The notes under the pieces were generated by a model. The model ran no database searches and was not told the DNA's origin. It saw only the letters and a list, made by a program, of their open reading frames with translations. A stretch of 64,000 nt of DNA from Marinococcus luteus_A (lineage in GTDB: Bacteria > Bacillota > Bacilli > Bacillales > Marinococcaceae). Below, piece after piece: positions 25,033-32,580 of the stretch; positions within the stretch are counted from its first letter, which is position 1; each line of letters begins with the position of its first letter. The stretch lies in NCBI RefSeq assembly GCF_034497705.1, contig NZ_JAXRUV010000001.1, positions 682,001-746,000 on the forward strand. The letters are read 5' to 3'. Made by a program: the position numbers and the translations under genes.

Positions 25033-26874
25033 TTAAATCTCTGTTGCGCTGGCCCCAGCCTGCTCCCGCACATATTTTGTCAGCTCGGCCGTGATTTCAT
25101 AGCGCAGAAACGGCGTGATTAAATAAATGCCGTTAAAATAGCGGAGCGTTTCATCAATTAGTTCTTTTGCGATAGCGATGCCTTCCCGTTGGGCTGCTTC
25201 GGAATCGTTCGCGCAGGCCGCCATCCGCTTCCGCGTATCCCCGGTTAACTGAATGCCCGGAACCTCATTATGAAGAAACTCCGCATTTCCCGCGCTCACC
25301 AGGGGCATAATGCCAATAAACACGGGCGCTCCAAGCCCCCTGACCGCTTCATGAATAGTCTTAATCCGTTCAATGTCATACACCGGCTGGCTCATAAAAT
25401 AATGCGCCCCTGCATTCACTTTCTTTTCCAGCCTTTTTACAGCTTTATCGATATGAAGCACATTCGGGTTAAACGCTCCTCCGATGGAGAAATTCGTTTT
25501 TTCTCCAAGAGACTTCCCGGAAAACAGCCGCCCTTCGTTCATTTCCCTTATTAGGGAAATAAGGGATACGGAGTTGGCATCATATACAGACTTCGCCCCT
25601 GGAAAATCCCCTACCTTCGAAGGATCACCGGTAATTGCCAGCAGGTCCCGCACCCCGATTGTGTGAAGCCCCAGCAGGTGGGACTGCAGGCCAATCAGGT
25701 TCCGGTCCCGGCAGGCGATATGCAAAAGCGGCCTTGCAGAGGTCTGCTGCTTGAGCATCGCTCCCATTGCGAGATTGTCAATCCTGGGGGAAGCCAGGGA
25801 GTTATCAGCAAGCGTAACTGCATCCGCTCCTGCGTCATGAAGTGCCTGGGAGCCGCGTATAAATTTTCCTGTTTTCAGTTTTTTCGGCGGATCAAGCTCC
25901 ACAATAACCGTTTTTTCGGTTTTTACTTTTTCATGGAGGGGCAAAAACGCTTCCTTATCGGCTGTCGCCTCAGCCGCCGGAGCCTCCACCTTTACCGGGT
26001 GCTTCGTCTTTTCCGGCACGTCGTGTTTAACGGCTTCCGCTATCATGCGGACATGCTCAGGCGTCGTGCCGCAGCAGCCGCCAATCAGGCGGATACCCTG
26101 TTCTTTAAAACGGAAAGCCTGCTTATAAAAGTACTCAGGGTTGGACTGATACACGTAACGACCGTCATACCAGTTTGGAAGACTGGCGTTGGGATAAGCG
26201 GAATAATATGCCCGTTCGGTTAATTCCGCCTGCTCAAGCGATTTCAATATATGATACGGACCCATCCGGCAGTTGAGTCCGACCACTGAAGCGCCGGCAT
26301 CCTCGAGCCGGCTGAAGGCTTCACTGATCTGCACTCCCCCGTGCATGACGCCGACGTCTCCAAGCGCCACCTGGGCAATAACAGGAATCCCTTCATCTTT
26401 GCTGCGGATGTAACGGACGATCTGCAGAAGCTCGGGAAGGTCGTAAAACGTTTCGAGCAGCAGACCGTCCACCGGTTCCGTCAAAAAGACATTCACCTGC
26501 TCCTGCAGCGCCTGACTTAGAAACTCATCTGAATGTTCGCTCACCTGAACACCCTTTATTCCTCCGACTGTAGCAAATACATACGCCGATCCGCCGGAAG
26601 CATTCCTCGCCAGCCGCACACCGGCCCGGTTAATATCCTGTACTTTATCTTCAAGGCCGTAGCCTTCAAGCTTCACCCGGTTCGCTGCGTAGGTGTTTGT
26701 CTGCAGAATATCCGCCCCGGCTTCTGCATATTCCCGGTGAGCATGCTCCACCGCCTCAGGGTCCGTTAAATTCATAGCTTCAAACGAGCCCTTATAGCCC
26801 TTCTGATAAAGATACGTGCCCATAGCCCCATCGCCGATTAAAATCGAGGAATCGAGTCTTTCGAGTACGTTCAT
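25033..26874 (-). CDS. yitJ: Bifunctional homocysteine S-methyltransferase / methylenetetrahydrofolate reductase
   Basis: A 613-residue fusion. Residues 1-290 form a homocysteine methyltransferase barrel with zinc cysteines in NCRMGP and GGCCGTTP. Residues 320-600 form an FAD-dependent MetF-like domain (VELDPPKKL, ITGDPSKVGDFPGA, MSQPVYD). It supplies 5-methyl-THF and methylates homocysteine to methionine. It follows metI by 26 bp with a GAGGGG site and so falls under the SAM riboswitch upstream of metI. Confidence 0.94.
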   Translation of the reverse strand: MNVLERLDSSILIGDGAMGTYLYQKGYKGSFEAMNLTDPEAVEHAHREYAEAGADILQTNTYAANRVKLEGYGLEDKVQDINRAGVRLARNASGGSAYVFATVGGIKGVQVSEHSDEFLSQALQEQVNVFLTEPVDGLLLETFYDLPELLQIVRYIRSKDEGIPVIAQVALGDVGVMHGGVQISEAFSRLEDAGASVVGLNCRMGPYHILKSLEQAELTERAYYSAYPNASLPNWYDGRYVYQSNPEYFYKQAFRFKEQGIRLIGGCCGTTPEHVRMIAEAVKHDVPEKTKHPVKVEAPAAEATADKEAFLPLHEKVKTEKTVIVELDPPKKLKTGKFIRGSQALHDAGADAVTLADNSLASPRIDNLAMGAMLKQQTSARPLLHIACRDRNLIGLQSHLLGLHTIGVRDLLAITGDPSKVGDFPGAKSVYDANSVSLISLIREMNEGRLFSGKSLGEKTNFSIGGAFNPNVLHIDKAVKRLEKKVNAGAHYFMSQPVYDIERIKTIHEAVRGLGAPVFIGIMPLVSAGNAEFLHNEVPGIQLTGDTRKRMAACANDSEAAQREGIAIAKELIDETLRYFNGIYLITPFLRYEITAELTKYVREQAGASATEI

Positions 26875-26900
26875 AGCTTTGCCCCTCTCTAGCTTATGAG

Positions 26901-28004
26901 TTACAGCGCTCTGAGCGCCTGTTCGAGATCTTCAATTAAATCCTCCTTATTCTCTATGCCTATACTGAAGCGGAGCAGGCGGTTATCCACACCGTTATGG
27001 ACCCTTACTGCTTCCGGCATATCTGCATGCGTCTGTGTGGCGGGGTACGTAATAAAGCTTTCGACTCCGCCCAGACTTTCTGCGAATGTGATAATTTTAA
27101 TGTTTCGTAAAAATGAATCCACCCAATCTTCGTTTTCAAGACGGAAGGAAAGCATGCCTCCCCGTCCCGAGTAAAGCACGTCTGTTACCTTTTCGTGACC
27201 GCTGAGATACTCTGCGATTGCTTTACCGTTTTCTGTATGCTGCTTCATGCGGAGATTCAGGGTTTTCATTCCGCGCATGAGCAGCCAGGAATCAAACGGG
27301 CTTAAAATTGTTCCCATGCCGTTTTGAAGTGCCCCAATTTTCTCAGAAAGCTCGTCTACGTTGGATACAATCAGTCCGGCAATCAAATCATTGTGGCCGC
27401 CTAAATATTTCGAAGCCGAGTGCACCACAATGTCAGCACCTTCTTCTATTGGACGCTGAAGCACCGGGGTATAAAACGTATTGTCCACAATAAGCCAGGC
27501 ACCGTGCTTTTTCGCGAGCAGCGAAAGCGCCTTCAGATCCGCCTCCTGCATCAGCGGGTTCGTCGGCGTTTCAATAAACAGCGCCTTTGTTTTATCTGTT
27601 ATCAGCTGTTCAAAAGCTTCGAGATCTCTCGGGTCACCGTATGTAACCGTGACGCCCCAGTGCCGCCATCCTTCTTCGAACAGACGATACGTACCGCCGT
27701 AAATATCGCTTGTTGCAATCACTTCATCACCTGTTTCAAATATTGCAAACAGCGTCTGGATCGCAGCCATCCCCGAGCTGAGGGCAAACCCGTGTTTTCC
27801 TCCTTCAAGCGCGGCAATACCGTTTTCAAGCAGGTCTCTCGTCGGGTTGGCTGTCCGGGAATAGTCGTACCCTGTGGATTCTCCAATGCCCGTATGTTTA
27901 TACGCTGTGGAAAAATAAACAGGAGGATTGATCGCTCCAGTCCGCGGGTCGGAATTATTACCCAGTTGTGCCAGGATGGTTTCTATCTGCAGTTGCTTTG
28001 ACAT
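26901..28004 (-). CDS. metI: Cystathionine gamma-synthase / O-acetylhomoserine thiolyase
   Basis: PLP enzyme of the Cys/Met metabolism family, 367 residues. The PLP lysine is in VHSASKYLGGHND, and SSGMAAIQTL and ETPTNPLM are family motifs. Bacillus MetI can make cystathionine or directly sulfhydrylate acetylhomoserine. No metC follows, which leaves the direct route open. It is the first gene after a SAM-I riboswitch and is co-transcribed with yitJ. Confidence 0.92.
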   Translation of the reverse strand: MSKQLQIETILAQLGNNSDPRTGAINPPVYFSTAYKHTGIGESTGYDYSRTANPTRDLLENGIAALEGGKHGFALSSGMAAIQTLFAIFETGDEVIATSDIYGGTYRLFEEGWRHWGVTVTYGDPRDLEAFEQLITDKTKALFIETPTNPLMQEADLKALSLLAKKHGAWLIVDNTFYTPVLQRPIEEGADIVVHSASKYLGGHNDLIAGLIVSNVDELSEKIGALQNGMGTILSPFDSWLLMRGMKTLNLRMKQHTENGKAIAEYLSGHEKVTDVLYSGRGGMLSFRLENEDWVDSFLRNIKIITFAESLGGVESFITYPATQTHADMPEAVRVHNGVDNRLLRFSIGIENKEDLIEDLEQALRAL

Positions 28005-28045
28005 ATCACAGTCCTCATTTCTTTAAAATTAATGCATTAAATGTA

Positions 28046-28081
28046 CGAAAAGGCCTTCTTCCTTAGACAGAAGAAGACCTT
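28046..28081 (-). terminator. Expression-platform terminator of the SAM riboswitch
   Basis: On the minus strand AAGGTCTTCTTC pairs with GAAGAAGGCCTT around an 8-base loop and is followed by TTTT. The first arm is complementary to the GAGAAGAAG at the 3' side of aptamer helix P1, so an antiterminator can form when SAM is absent. Confidence 0.88.
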
Positions 28082-28092
28082 GGCATGCAATA

Positions 28093-28204
28093 CTTCTTCT
28101 CATCTCGCAAGCACAGCTTGCAGGAGTTAGCACCTGACCGCATCACCTGCGGCTGGTTGCTGAGACTTCCAAGGGCCGATCCCTCCATCTCTCTTGATAA
28201 GAAA
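28093..28204 (-). promoter_or_regulatory. SAM-I (S-box) riboswitch controlling metI-yitJ
   Basis: The minus strand carries the S-box hallmarks in order: TTATCAAGAGAG, GGAGGGA, GGCCC, GAAGTCTCAGCAACC, GGTGCTAA and a closing P1 strand GATGAGAAGAA. A terminator follows at once. In the S-box class SAM binding favours termination, so methionine synthesis is shut off when SAM is plentiful. Confidence 0.95.
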
Positions 28205-28261
28205 CGTTATATGATTACTTTCCAAAGTACATGAAACGAATCGATATTGCAAGTAACCTTT

Positions 28262-28426
28262 TTATTCCGGGGCAATATCAATATGCAGCTGGTTTTCATT
28301 GCCGCAGACGCAGCGGCGAAAACCTGTTTCCATCTCCCCGGCCTTATTCTTTCTGCCGCGGAGAATGTACTTTTCACCGCATTTTGGACAGCGGATAACA
28401 ACGCGGTAACGGCGGTCTTCTGACAT
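28262..28426 (-). CDS. Small zinc-ribbon protein, function unknown
   Basis: A 54-residue protein starting MSEDRRYRVVIRCPKCGEKY, with CPKC near residue 13 and CVCGN near residue 39: a C-x2-C...C-x-C zinc ribbon. The centre is very basic (RGRKNKAGE). AAAGGACG lies eight bases before the ATG. It lies between prsW and the SAM riboswitch on the same strand as both. I do not recognise a named family; nucleic acid binding is only a guess from the fold. Confidence 0.7.
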   Translation of the reverse strand: MSEDRRYRVVIRCPKCGEKYILRGRKNKAGEMETGFRRCVCGNENQLHIDIAPE

Positions 28427-28449
28427 AGTAGCTTCGTCCTTTCGAGTTG

Positions 28450-29097
28450 TTATTTCGCATTGGCTTTATTTGCTTTCGACAACGCAAACCACCACAAAAA
28501 TAGCATGAACGGGATAAGATAATACAGAATATTGCCTAAAGAAGCACTTAATATATAGTCGTACAGCCCGTGGAAGATAAGCGGAATCGCGAAAGCAAGA
28601 AAAAAAGAGAAGAGGCGCCTGCCATGACGGGAGGCGCGCTTCGCTGATACCGCATAGTAGCCCATAATCACACCCAGGAGCGCATGCACCGTTACCGGTA
28701 GCAGGGCTCTGGTAACAGCTGTTTCAATGCCGTTTGCAATTAAGTACAGGATGTTTTCAAGCGAAGCAAAGCCAAGCGACAGGGAAAGCCCGTAAATAAC
28801 ACCGTCGTAAGTATTTTTAATCGGGGCAAATCGAAGCACAAACGTATACAGGAGGAAAAACTTGATGCCTTCCTCGAGCAGGGCAGCCTGGGTATACTGC
28901 GCCGCAAAAAGCGGCATGCTTACCCCTTCTGTTTCAAGCGCATGTTCGATCACAAGCACCGGGAATACAATCAATACCCCTATGACAAACGCACGGATGA
29001 CCGGCAGCCTCCGCTCCACGTCCGCACGGCGTTTTAATGTGAAATATATCAGTAAAGCAACAGCCGGCGCCAGAGCCGCCATAATCAGTGCGATCAC
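28450..29097 (-). CDS. prsW: Intramembrane protease PrsW
   Basis: A polytopic membrane protein of 215 residues with the family motifs LLEEGIKFF (EEx3K), SLGFASLENILY, PVTVHALLG and IFHGLYD. In B. subtilis PrsW makes the first cut in anti-sigma RsiW, releasing SigW under envelope stress such as antimicrobial peptides or alkali. The start is GTG 29097, which aligns with the family N-terminus, though its ribosome site is poor. In B. subtilis sleB and ypeB follow; here they are missing. Confidence 0.9.
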   Translation of the reverse strand: MIALIMAALAPAVALLIYFTLKRRADVERRLPVIRAFVIGVLIVFPVLVIEHALETEGVSMPLFAAQYTQAALLEEGIKFFLLYTFVLRFAPIKNTYDGVIYGLSLSLGFASLENILYLIANGIETAVTRALLPVTVHALLGVIMGYYAVSAKRASRHGRRLFSFFLAFAIPLIFHGLYDYILSASLGNILYYLIPFMLFLWWFALSKANKANAK

Positions 29098-29116
29098 CTT
29101 TCGTTCTCACCCTCTC

Positions 29117-29145
29117 TTGTTAAACGTATCGTATCATGCTATGTT
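29117..29145 (+). promoter_or_regulatory. Predicted promoter of ansA
   Basis: TTGTTA and TATGTT 17 bp apart, with TGC directly before the -10 (extended -10). It lies 56 bp upstream of ansA in the divergent region with prsW. Confidence 0.55.
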
Positions 29146-29200
29146 CAAATTCGTAAAAGAATAATGCCAGCCACAGCCGGGCCGACGAGGAGGAATTGAA

Positions 29201-30175
29201 ATGAAAAAAATACTAGTTATTCACACAGGCGGCACGATCGCCATGACCCAGATGGAAGAAAGCGGCGTAGAGCCGGGGCTTCACAATCCTTTAAGTCACT
29301 GGAGCCGCATTGCCAATCAAATTGCTGAAATTGTTACGAGCGATTTCCTGCACCTCCCGTCTCCTCAAATTACTCCGGAGCACATGCTTTCTTTACACGA
29401 GCATATGCTTGAGAAGCTTTCCGAGGATACATATGACGGTGTCGTCATTACGCACGGCACCGACACCCTGGAAGAAACCGCCTATGCGCTCGATCTTTTT
29501 CATGACAAAGACCTGCCGGTGGTAGTTACAGGAGCAATGCGTTCAAGCAATGAAATCAGCGCTGACGGCCCCCAGAATTTCCTGGCAGCGGTCCGTACTG
29601 CCGCAAGCGATAAAGCCCGGGGCATCGGCGTTCTCGTCGTTTTAAACGAAGAAATTCATTCTGCAAAAAACGTGACAAAAACCCATTCGTCTAACATTGC
29701 CACATTTCAGAGTCCGCAATACGGTCCGCTCGGCTTTGTGACGAACAACGAAATATTTATCCATCACTACCCGGCAAGCCGTGAGCATTTTTCGCCGGTC
29801 CATATGAATAAGAAGGTTCTCCTTTTAAAAATGGCAGCCGGCATGGATGCTGCTTTGCTTTCCCCGCTGCTTGACCAGCCGCTTGACGGTATTATTATCG
29901 AAGCATTCGGCCAGGGTAACATTCCTCCAACCATTGTGCCGCTGCTTGAGGATTCGATTGCCAAAAAGGTGCCTGTGGTTCTTGTCTCCCGCTGCCACAG
30001 CGGTGTCGTCCAGGCTACCTACAGCTATGAAGGAGGCGGCTACCAGCTGAAGCAAAAGGGTGTTATCTTTACGAATGGGCTGAACGGCCAGAAAGCGCGC
30101 CTGAAGCTGCTTGCGGCCCTCGATGAAAAACGTCCGCTCGAAGCTATCCGCGACTGCTTTGAACACATTGAGTAG
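29201..30175 (+). CDS. ansA: L-asparaginase, cytoplasmic type I
   Basis: The enzyme hydrolyses asparagine to aspartate and ammonia. It has 324 residues and no signal peptide, so it is cytosolic. The two catalytic threonine motifs are visible: HTGGTIAM at the N-terminus and THGTDTLEETA near residue 87, with the Lys in GAMRSSNEIS context downstream. AGGAGG precedes ATG 29201. It stands alone between its own promoter and a shared terminator. Confidence 0.93.
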   Translation: MKKILVIHTGGTIAMTQMEESGVEPGLHNPLSHWSRIANQIAEIVTSDFLHLPSPQITPEHMLSLHEHMLEKLSEDTYDGVVITHGTDTLEETAYALDLFHDKDLPVVVTGAMRSSNEISADGPQNFLAAVRTAASDKARGIGVLVVLNEEIHSAKNVTKTHSSNIATFQSPQYGPLGFVTNNEIFIHHYPASREHFSPVHMNKKVLLLKMAAGMDAALLSPLLDQPLDGIIIEAFGQGNIPPTIVPLLEDSIAKKVPVVLVSRCHSGVVQATYSYEGGGYQLKQKGVIFTNGLNGQKARLKLLAALDEKRPLEAIRDCFEHIE

Positions 30176-30190
30176 CATAGCCGGCACACT

Positions 30191-30230
30191 AAAAAAGCCA
30201 CCAGTTTATCAAAACGAAGTGGCTTTTTTT
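30191..30230. terminator. Bidirectional terminator between ansA and ypdA
   Basis: AAAAAAGCCAC and GTGGCTTTTTTT form an 11-bp stem with A and T runs on both sides, so it serves both converging genes. The ypdA stop codon falls in its 17-base loop. Confidence 0.85.
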
Positions 30231-31195
30231 CGTGCTATATTTTCCGCTATTTTCTCTCCATGAAAGCGTCCGTTTTCGATAAATATCTCGTTCGCTTCAT
30301 CTCCTGCGGCTATAACTCCGGCAATATAAACGTTTTCCCGGTTTGTTTCCATCGTTTCCTCATCAAAGGACGGACGGCCTGACTGTTCATCCACAGCAAT
30401 ACCGAGCTGGCGGAAAAAAGCTCTCGACGGATGATAGCCGGTCATGGCGAAAACAAAATCAGCCGGCACGGAATGGGAGACGCCTCCCTGTTCATAAATG
30501 ACATGATCGGGCTCAATACGCACCACATCTGCTTCAAATTCCATCCGGGCTGCGCCGCGCCGGACCATTGCCTGAAAATCAGGGAGGATCCACGGCTTAA
30601 TGCTTTTAGAATACTCCTCTCCCCGGTAGAGAACCGTCACCTGAGCGTTCACCTGCTCAAGGGCAAGAGCAGCGTCTACAGCTGAATTTCTTCCGCCGAT
30701 AATAACGATTTTCTGATTAAAATGAGGATGGGCTTCTTCAAAGTAATGCTTTACATGCGGCAGGCTTTCTCCAGGCACGCCCATATGATTTGGGTTATCA
30801 TAGTAGCCGGTGGCTATGATAACGTGAGAAGCTTCCCACTCCCGGGTCCCGCCCTGCAGCGTTTCAGTTTGCACCAGATAACCTTCCTCCGTTTCCAGGA
30901 TCGTCTGCACTTCTTCGTAATTATAAATACGCAGCTTTTCCGCTTCCGCTACTTTGCGGTAATAAACTAAAGCCTCCTGGCGCCGGGGTTTTCGGTCTAC
31001 AACCGGAAAAGGATGGCCGCCGATTTCAAGTTTATCCGCAGAGCTGAAAAACGTCTGGTGGACGGGGTACTCATAAATGCTGTGGACGATATTTTTCTTT
31101 TCAATAATGGCTGCATCAATTCCACGGCGCTTTAATGCGATCGCCGCCGCCAGACCGCAGGGCCCGCCCCCAATAATAATTACTTGCTCCTTCAT
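30209..31195 (-). CDS. ypdA: Bacilliredoxin/bacillithiol disulfide reductase YpdA (Bdr)
   Basis: An NADPH-flavin oxidoreductase of 328 residues. The FAD loop GGGPCGLAAA contains the conserved active cysteine (Cys13 here), and the NADPH loop is IIGGRNSAVDAAL. In Bacillus and Staphylococcus YpdA reduces oxidised bacillithiol to keep the thiol redox balance. The start ATG 31195 has AAAGGAG at a normal distance, better than the ATG two codons earlier. Confidence 0.9.
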   Translation of the reverse strand: MKEQVIIIGGGPCGLAAAIALKRRGIDAAIIEKKNIVHSIYEYPVHQTFFSSADKLEIGGHPFPVVDRKPRRQEALVYYRKVAEAEKLRIYNYEEVQTILETEEGYLVQTETLQGGTREWEASHVIIATGYYDNPNHMGVPGESLPHVKHYFEEAHPHFNQKIVIIGGRNSAVDAALALEQVNAQVTVLYRGEEYSKSIKPWILPDFQAMVRRGAARMEFEADVVRIEPDHVIYEQGGVSHSVPADFVFAMTGYHPSRAFFRQLGIAVDEQSGRPSFDEETMETNRENVYIAGVIAAGDEANEIFIENGRFHGEKIAENIARKKATSF

Positions 31196-31207
31196 ATTCA
31201 TACTCCT

Positions 31208-31972
31208 TTATTCACTGTTAAAATGACTGTTTGTCAGCACAAACAGGTGCGTTTCCGCTGGGGCACCGTGACGCATCGGAATGCTGGTCGTGCCATAGCC
31301 ATTACTGATAAACAAAGCCTGATTTTGTTCACTGTACCAGCCCCCCTTTAATTTCGGCCCCCAGCCGAACAGCCGGATTTGACCGCCATGGGTATGTCCG
31401 GTAAGCATATAGACCGCCCGTTCGGAAAAAGGGCCGTACCGGTAATACGCTTCCGGATTGTGGGCAATAAGCAGGTCTGCCTCCGGCACAAGTGCCGGAT
31501 TACGGTAGGATTCGTAAAAGCGTTCCTCTCCGAAGGAAGCGATCGTAAAATCACTTTCCTTTAACGTGTATGCCTGTTTTTCAATAATTTCGATCCCCTC
31601 CTGATGCAGAAGCGGCCTCAGCCATCTGCGGCCCACCTGCAGATCGTGGTTTCCCCAGACAAATACGACCGGCGCATGACTGCGGAGCAGGCGGAGATTC
31701 TGTCTGACACGTTCAGCCGGTACACCCAGCTCGGTCAGGTCGCCGCCAATAATAATCAGATCTGGCTTCCGTTCGAGCTGCCGGAATAATGCAGGCGACA
31801 CCCGTCGGCGGTGAATATCGGTAATGAAAAAAATGGAGAAGCCCTCCACCTCCGCCGGCAGATTTTCATATTCAAGCTCATGAGTTCTCACTTTATTCTG
31901 CCATGTTTCCTGCAGGACTCTGCCGGCATACAGCACAGAAAAAAGAAGAGGAGCCAGCAGCCATTTCTTCAT
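31208..31972 (-). CDS. Membrane-anchored metallophosphoesterase (YpbG-like)
   Basis: A 254-residue calcineurin-type phosphoesterase with an N-terminal hydrophobic anchor (residues 4-18). Metal ligands appear in TDIH, GGDLTE, GNHD, IAHNPE and GHTHGGQ. The substrate is unknown; related proteins hydrolyse UDP-sugar or lipid-linked phosphates, or cyclic nucleotides. It is 12 bp upstream of ypdA, co-directional, and probably co-transcribed. Confidence 0.82.
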   Translation of the reverse strand: MKKWLLAPLLFSVLYAGRVLQETWQNKVRTHELEYENLPAEVEGFSIFFITDIHRRRVSPALFRQLERKPDLIIIGGDLTELGVPAERVRQNLRLLRSHAPVVFVWGNHDLQVGRRWLRPLLHQEGIEIIEKQAYTLKESDFTIASFGEERFYESYRNPALVPEADLLIAHNPEAYYRYGPFSERAVYMLTGHTHGGQIRLFGWGPKLKGGWYSEQNQALFISNGYGTTSIPMRHGAPAETHLFVLTNSHFNSE

Positions 31973-32030
31973 GATGGAACCCCTCTTTCCCTTTATAAAA
32001 TTTGAACGTTTCCGGACAATTTAAAAACGA

Positions 32031-32042
32031 GTATACGTATAC
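32031..32042. repeat. 12-bp perfect palindrome upstream of a small membrane gene
   Basis: GTATACGTATAC is fully self-complementary. It lies about 14 bp before a -10-like TATACT (32056-32061) reading into the gene at 32103, in the position of a -35 box. It may be an operator, but no partner regulator is nearby. Confidence 0.35.
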
Positions 32043-32102
32043 CGTTTATCTCCGCTATACTTATGTAAGGGAAAAATTGACCGGAAAGAAGGTATTTAAA
32101 CG

Positions 32103-32309
32103 ATGGATCTTATTGTCTTTTTAGCAGGAGCCGCTTTATTTGGAGGAGGCTTTTTTTTGCTTTTATATTTTTTATTCAGAAAAAAACCGCTAACCTGGCC
32201 GTTTGTATTAATGATTTTTGGCGTGATTGCCTGTTTTGTCGGTCTTCTTCTATCTTCACCACTCACAGAAACGTCTGCCGCGTTCATTTCTACTGAAACA
32301 TATTTATGA
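32103..32309 (+). CDS. Small two-helix membrane protein, unknown
   Basis: A 68-residue protein with two hydrophobic segments (residues 4-25 and 33-52) separated by a basic RKKPLTW turn. GAAAGAAGG lies before the ATG, and a TATACT -10 candidate is 40 bp upstream. Its last 20 bases overlap the end of the convergent gene at 32290. I recognise no family; the ribosome site and the membrane pattern support a real gene. Confidence 0.55.
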   Translation: MDLIVFLAGAALFGGGFFLLLYFLFRKKPLTWPFVLMIFGVIACFVGLLLSSPLTETSAAFISTETYL

Positions 32310-32580
32310 TGAACGGGGACGCCAGGGCGGTAATGACAATCAATATAAACGCGGCCAACAGTGTATGGGGAAGAGTCAGCATTGGACTCTCTTCTTCCTC
32401 CGGTTCTTCATCTCTTCCGGAGTAGCGTGAGCGCCTTAAAGCCTCCTGGTGCTCCTCTTCATCCGAAGTCTCCCCACCTGCACTGCCACGACGGCGGCTG
32501 AGGCGGCTCCGGTCTGCGTCCGGATGCTTTGCATTTTCCTCCGTACCGGCGTTTCGCTTTTCCATACGTGTTTTACTCAT
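32290..32580 (-). CDS. Charged protein with a C-terminal membrane anchor, unknown
   Basis: A 96-residue protein. Residues 1-68 are strongly charged and low in complexity (SRLSRRRGSAGGE, DEEEHQEALRRSR, DEEPEEEES); one hydrophobic helix follows (about 72-93) and the protein ends two or three residues later. This is a tail-anchored layout. The start ATG 32580 overlaps the recS stop by 8 nt, so it is probably translated with recS. In B. subtilis ypbE (a LysM protein) is at a similar place, but no LysM domain is visible here. Confidence 0.6.
   Translation of the reverse strand: MSKTRMEKRNAGTEENAKHPDADRSRLSRRRGSAGGETSDEEEHQEALRRSRYSGRDEEPEEEESPMLTLPHTLLAAFILIVITALASPFIINMFQ

Noticed and set aside
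28207..28401. A 64-codon frame over the zinc-ribbon gene
   Set aside because: It is the same DNA in another frame, without motif or ribosome site, and it runs toward the riboswitch leader.
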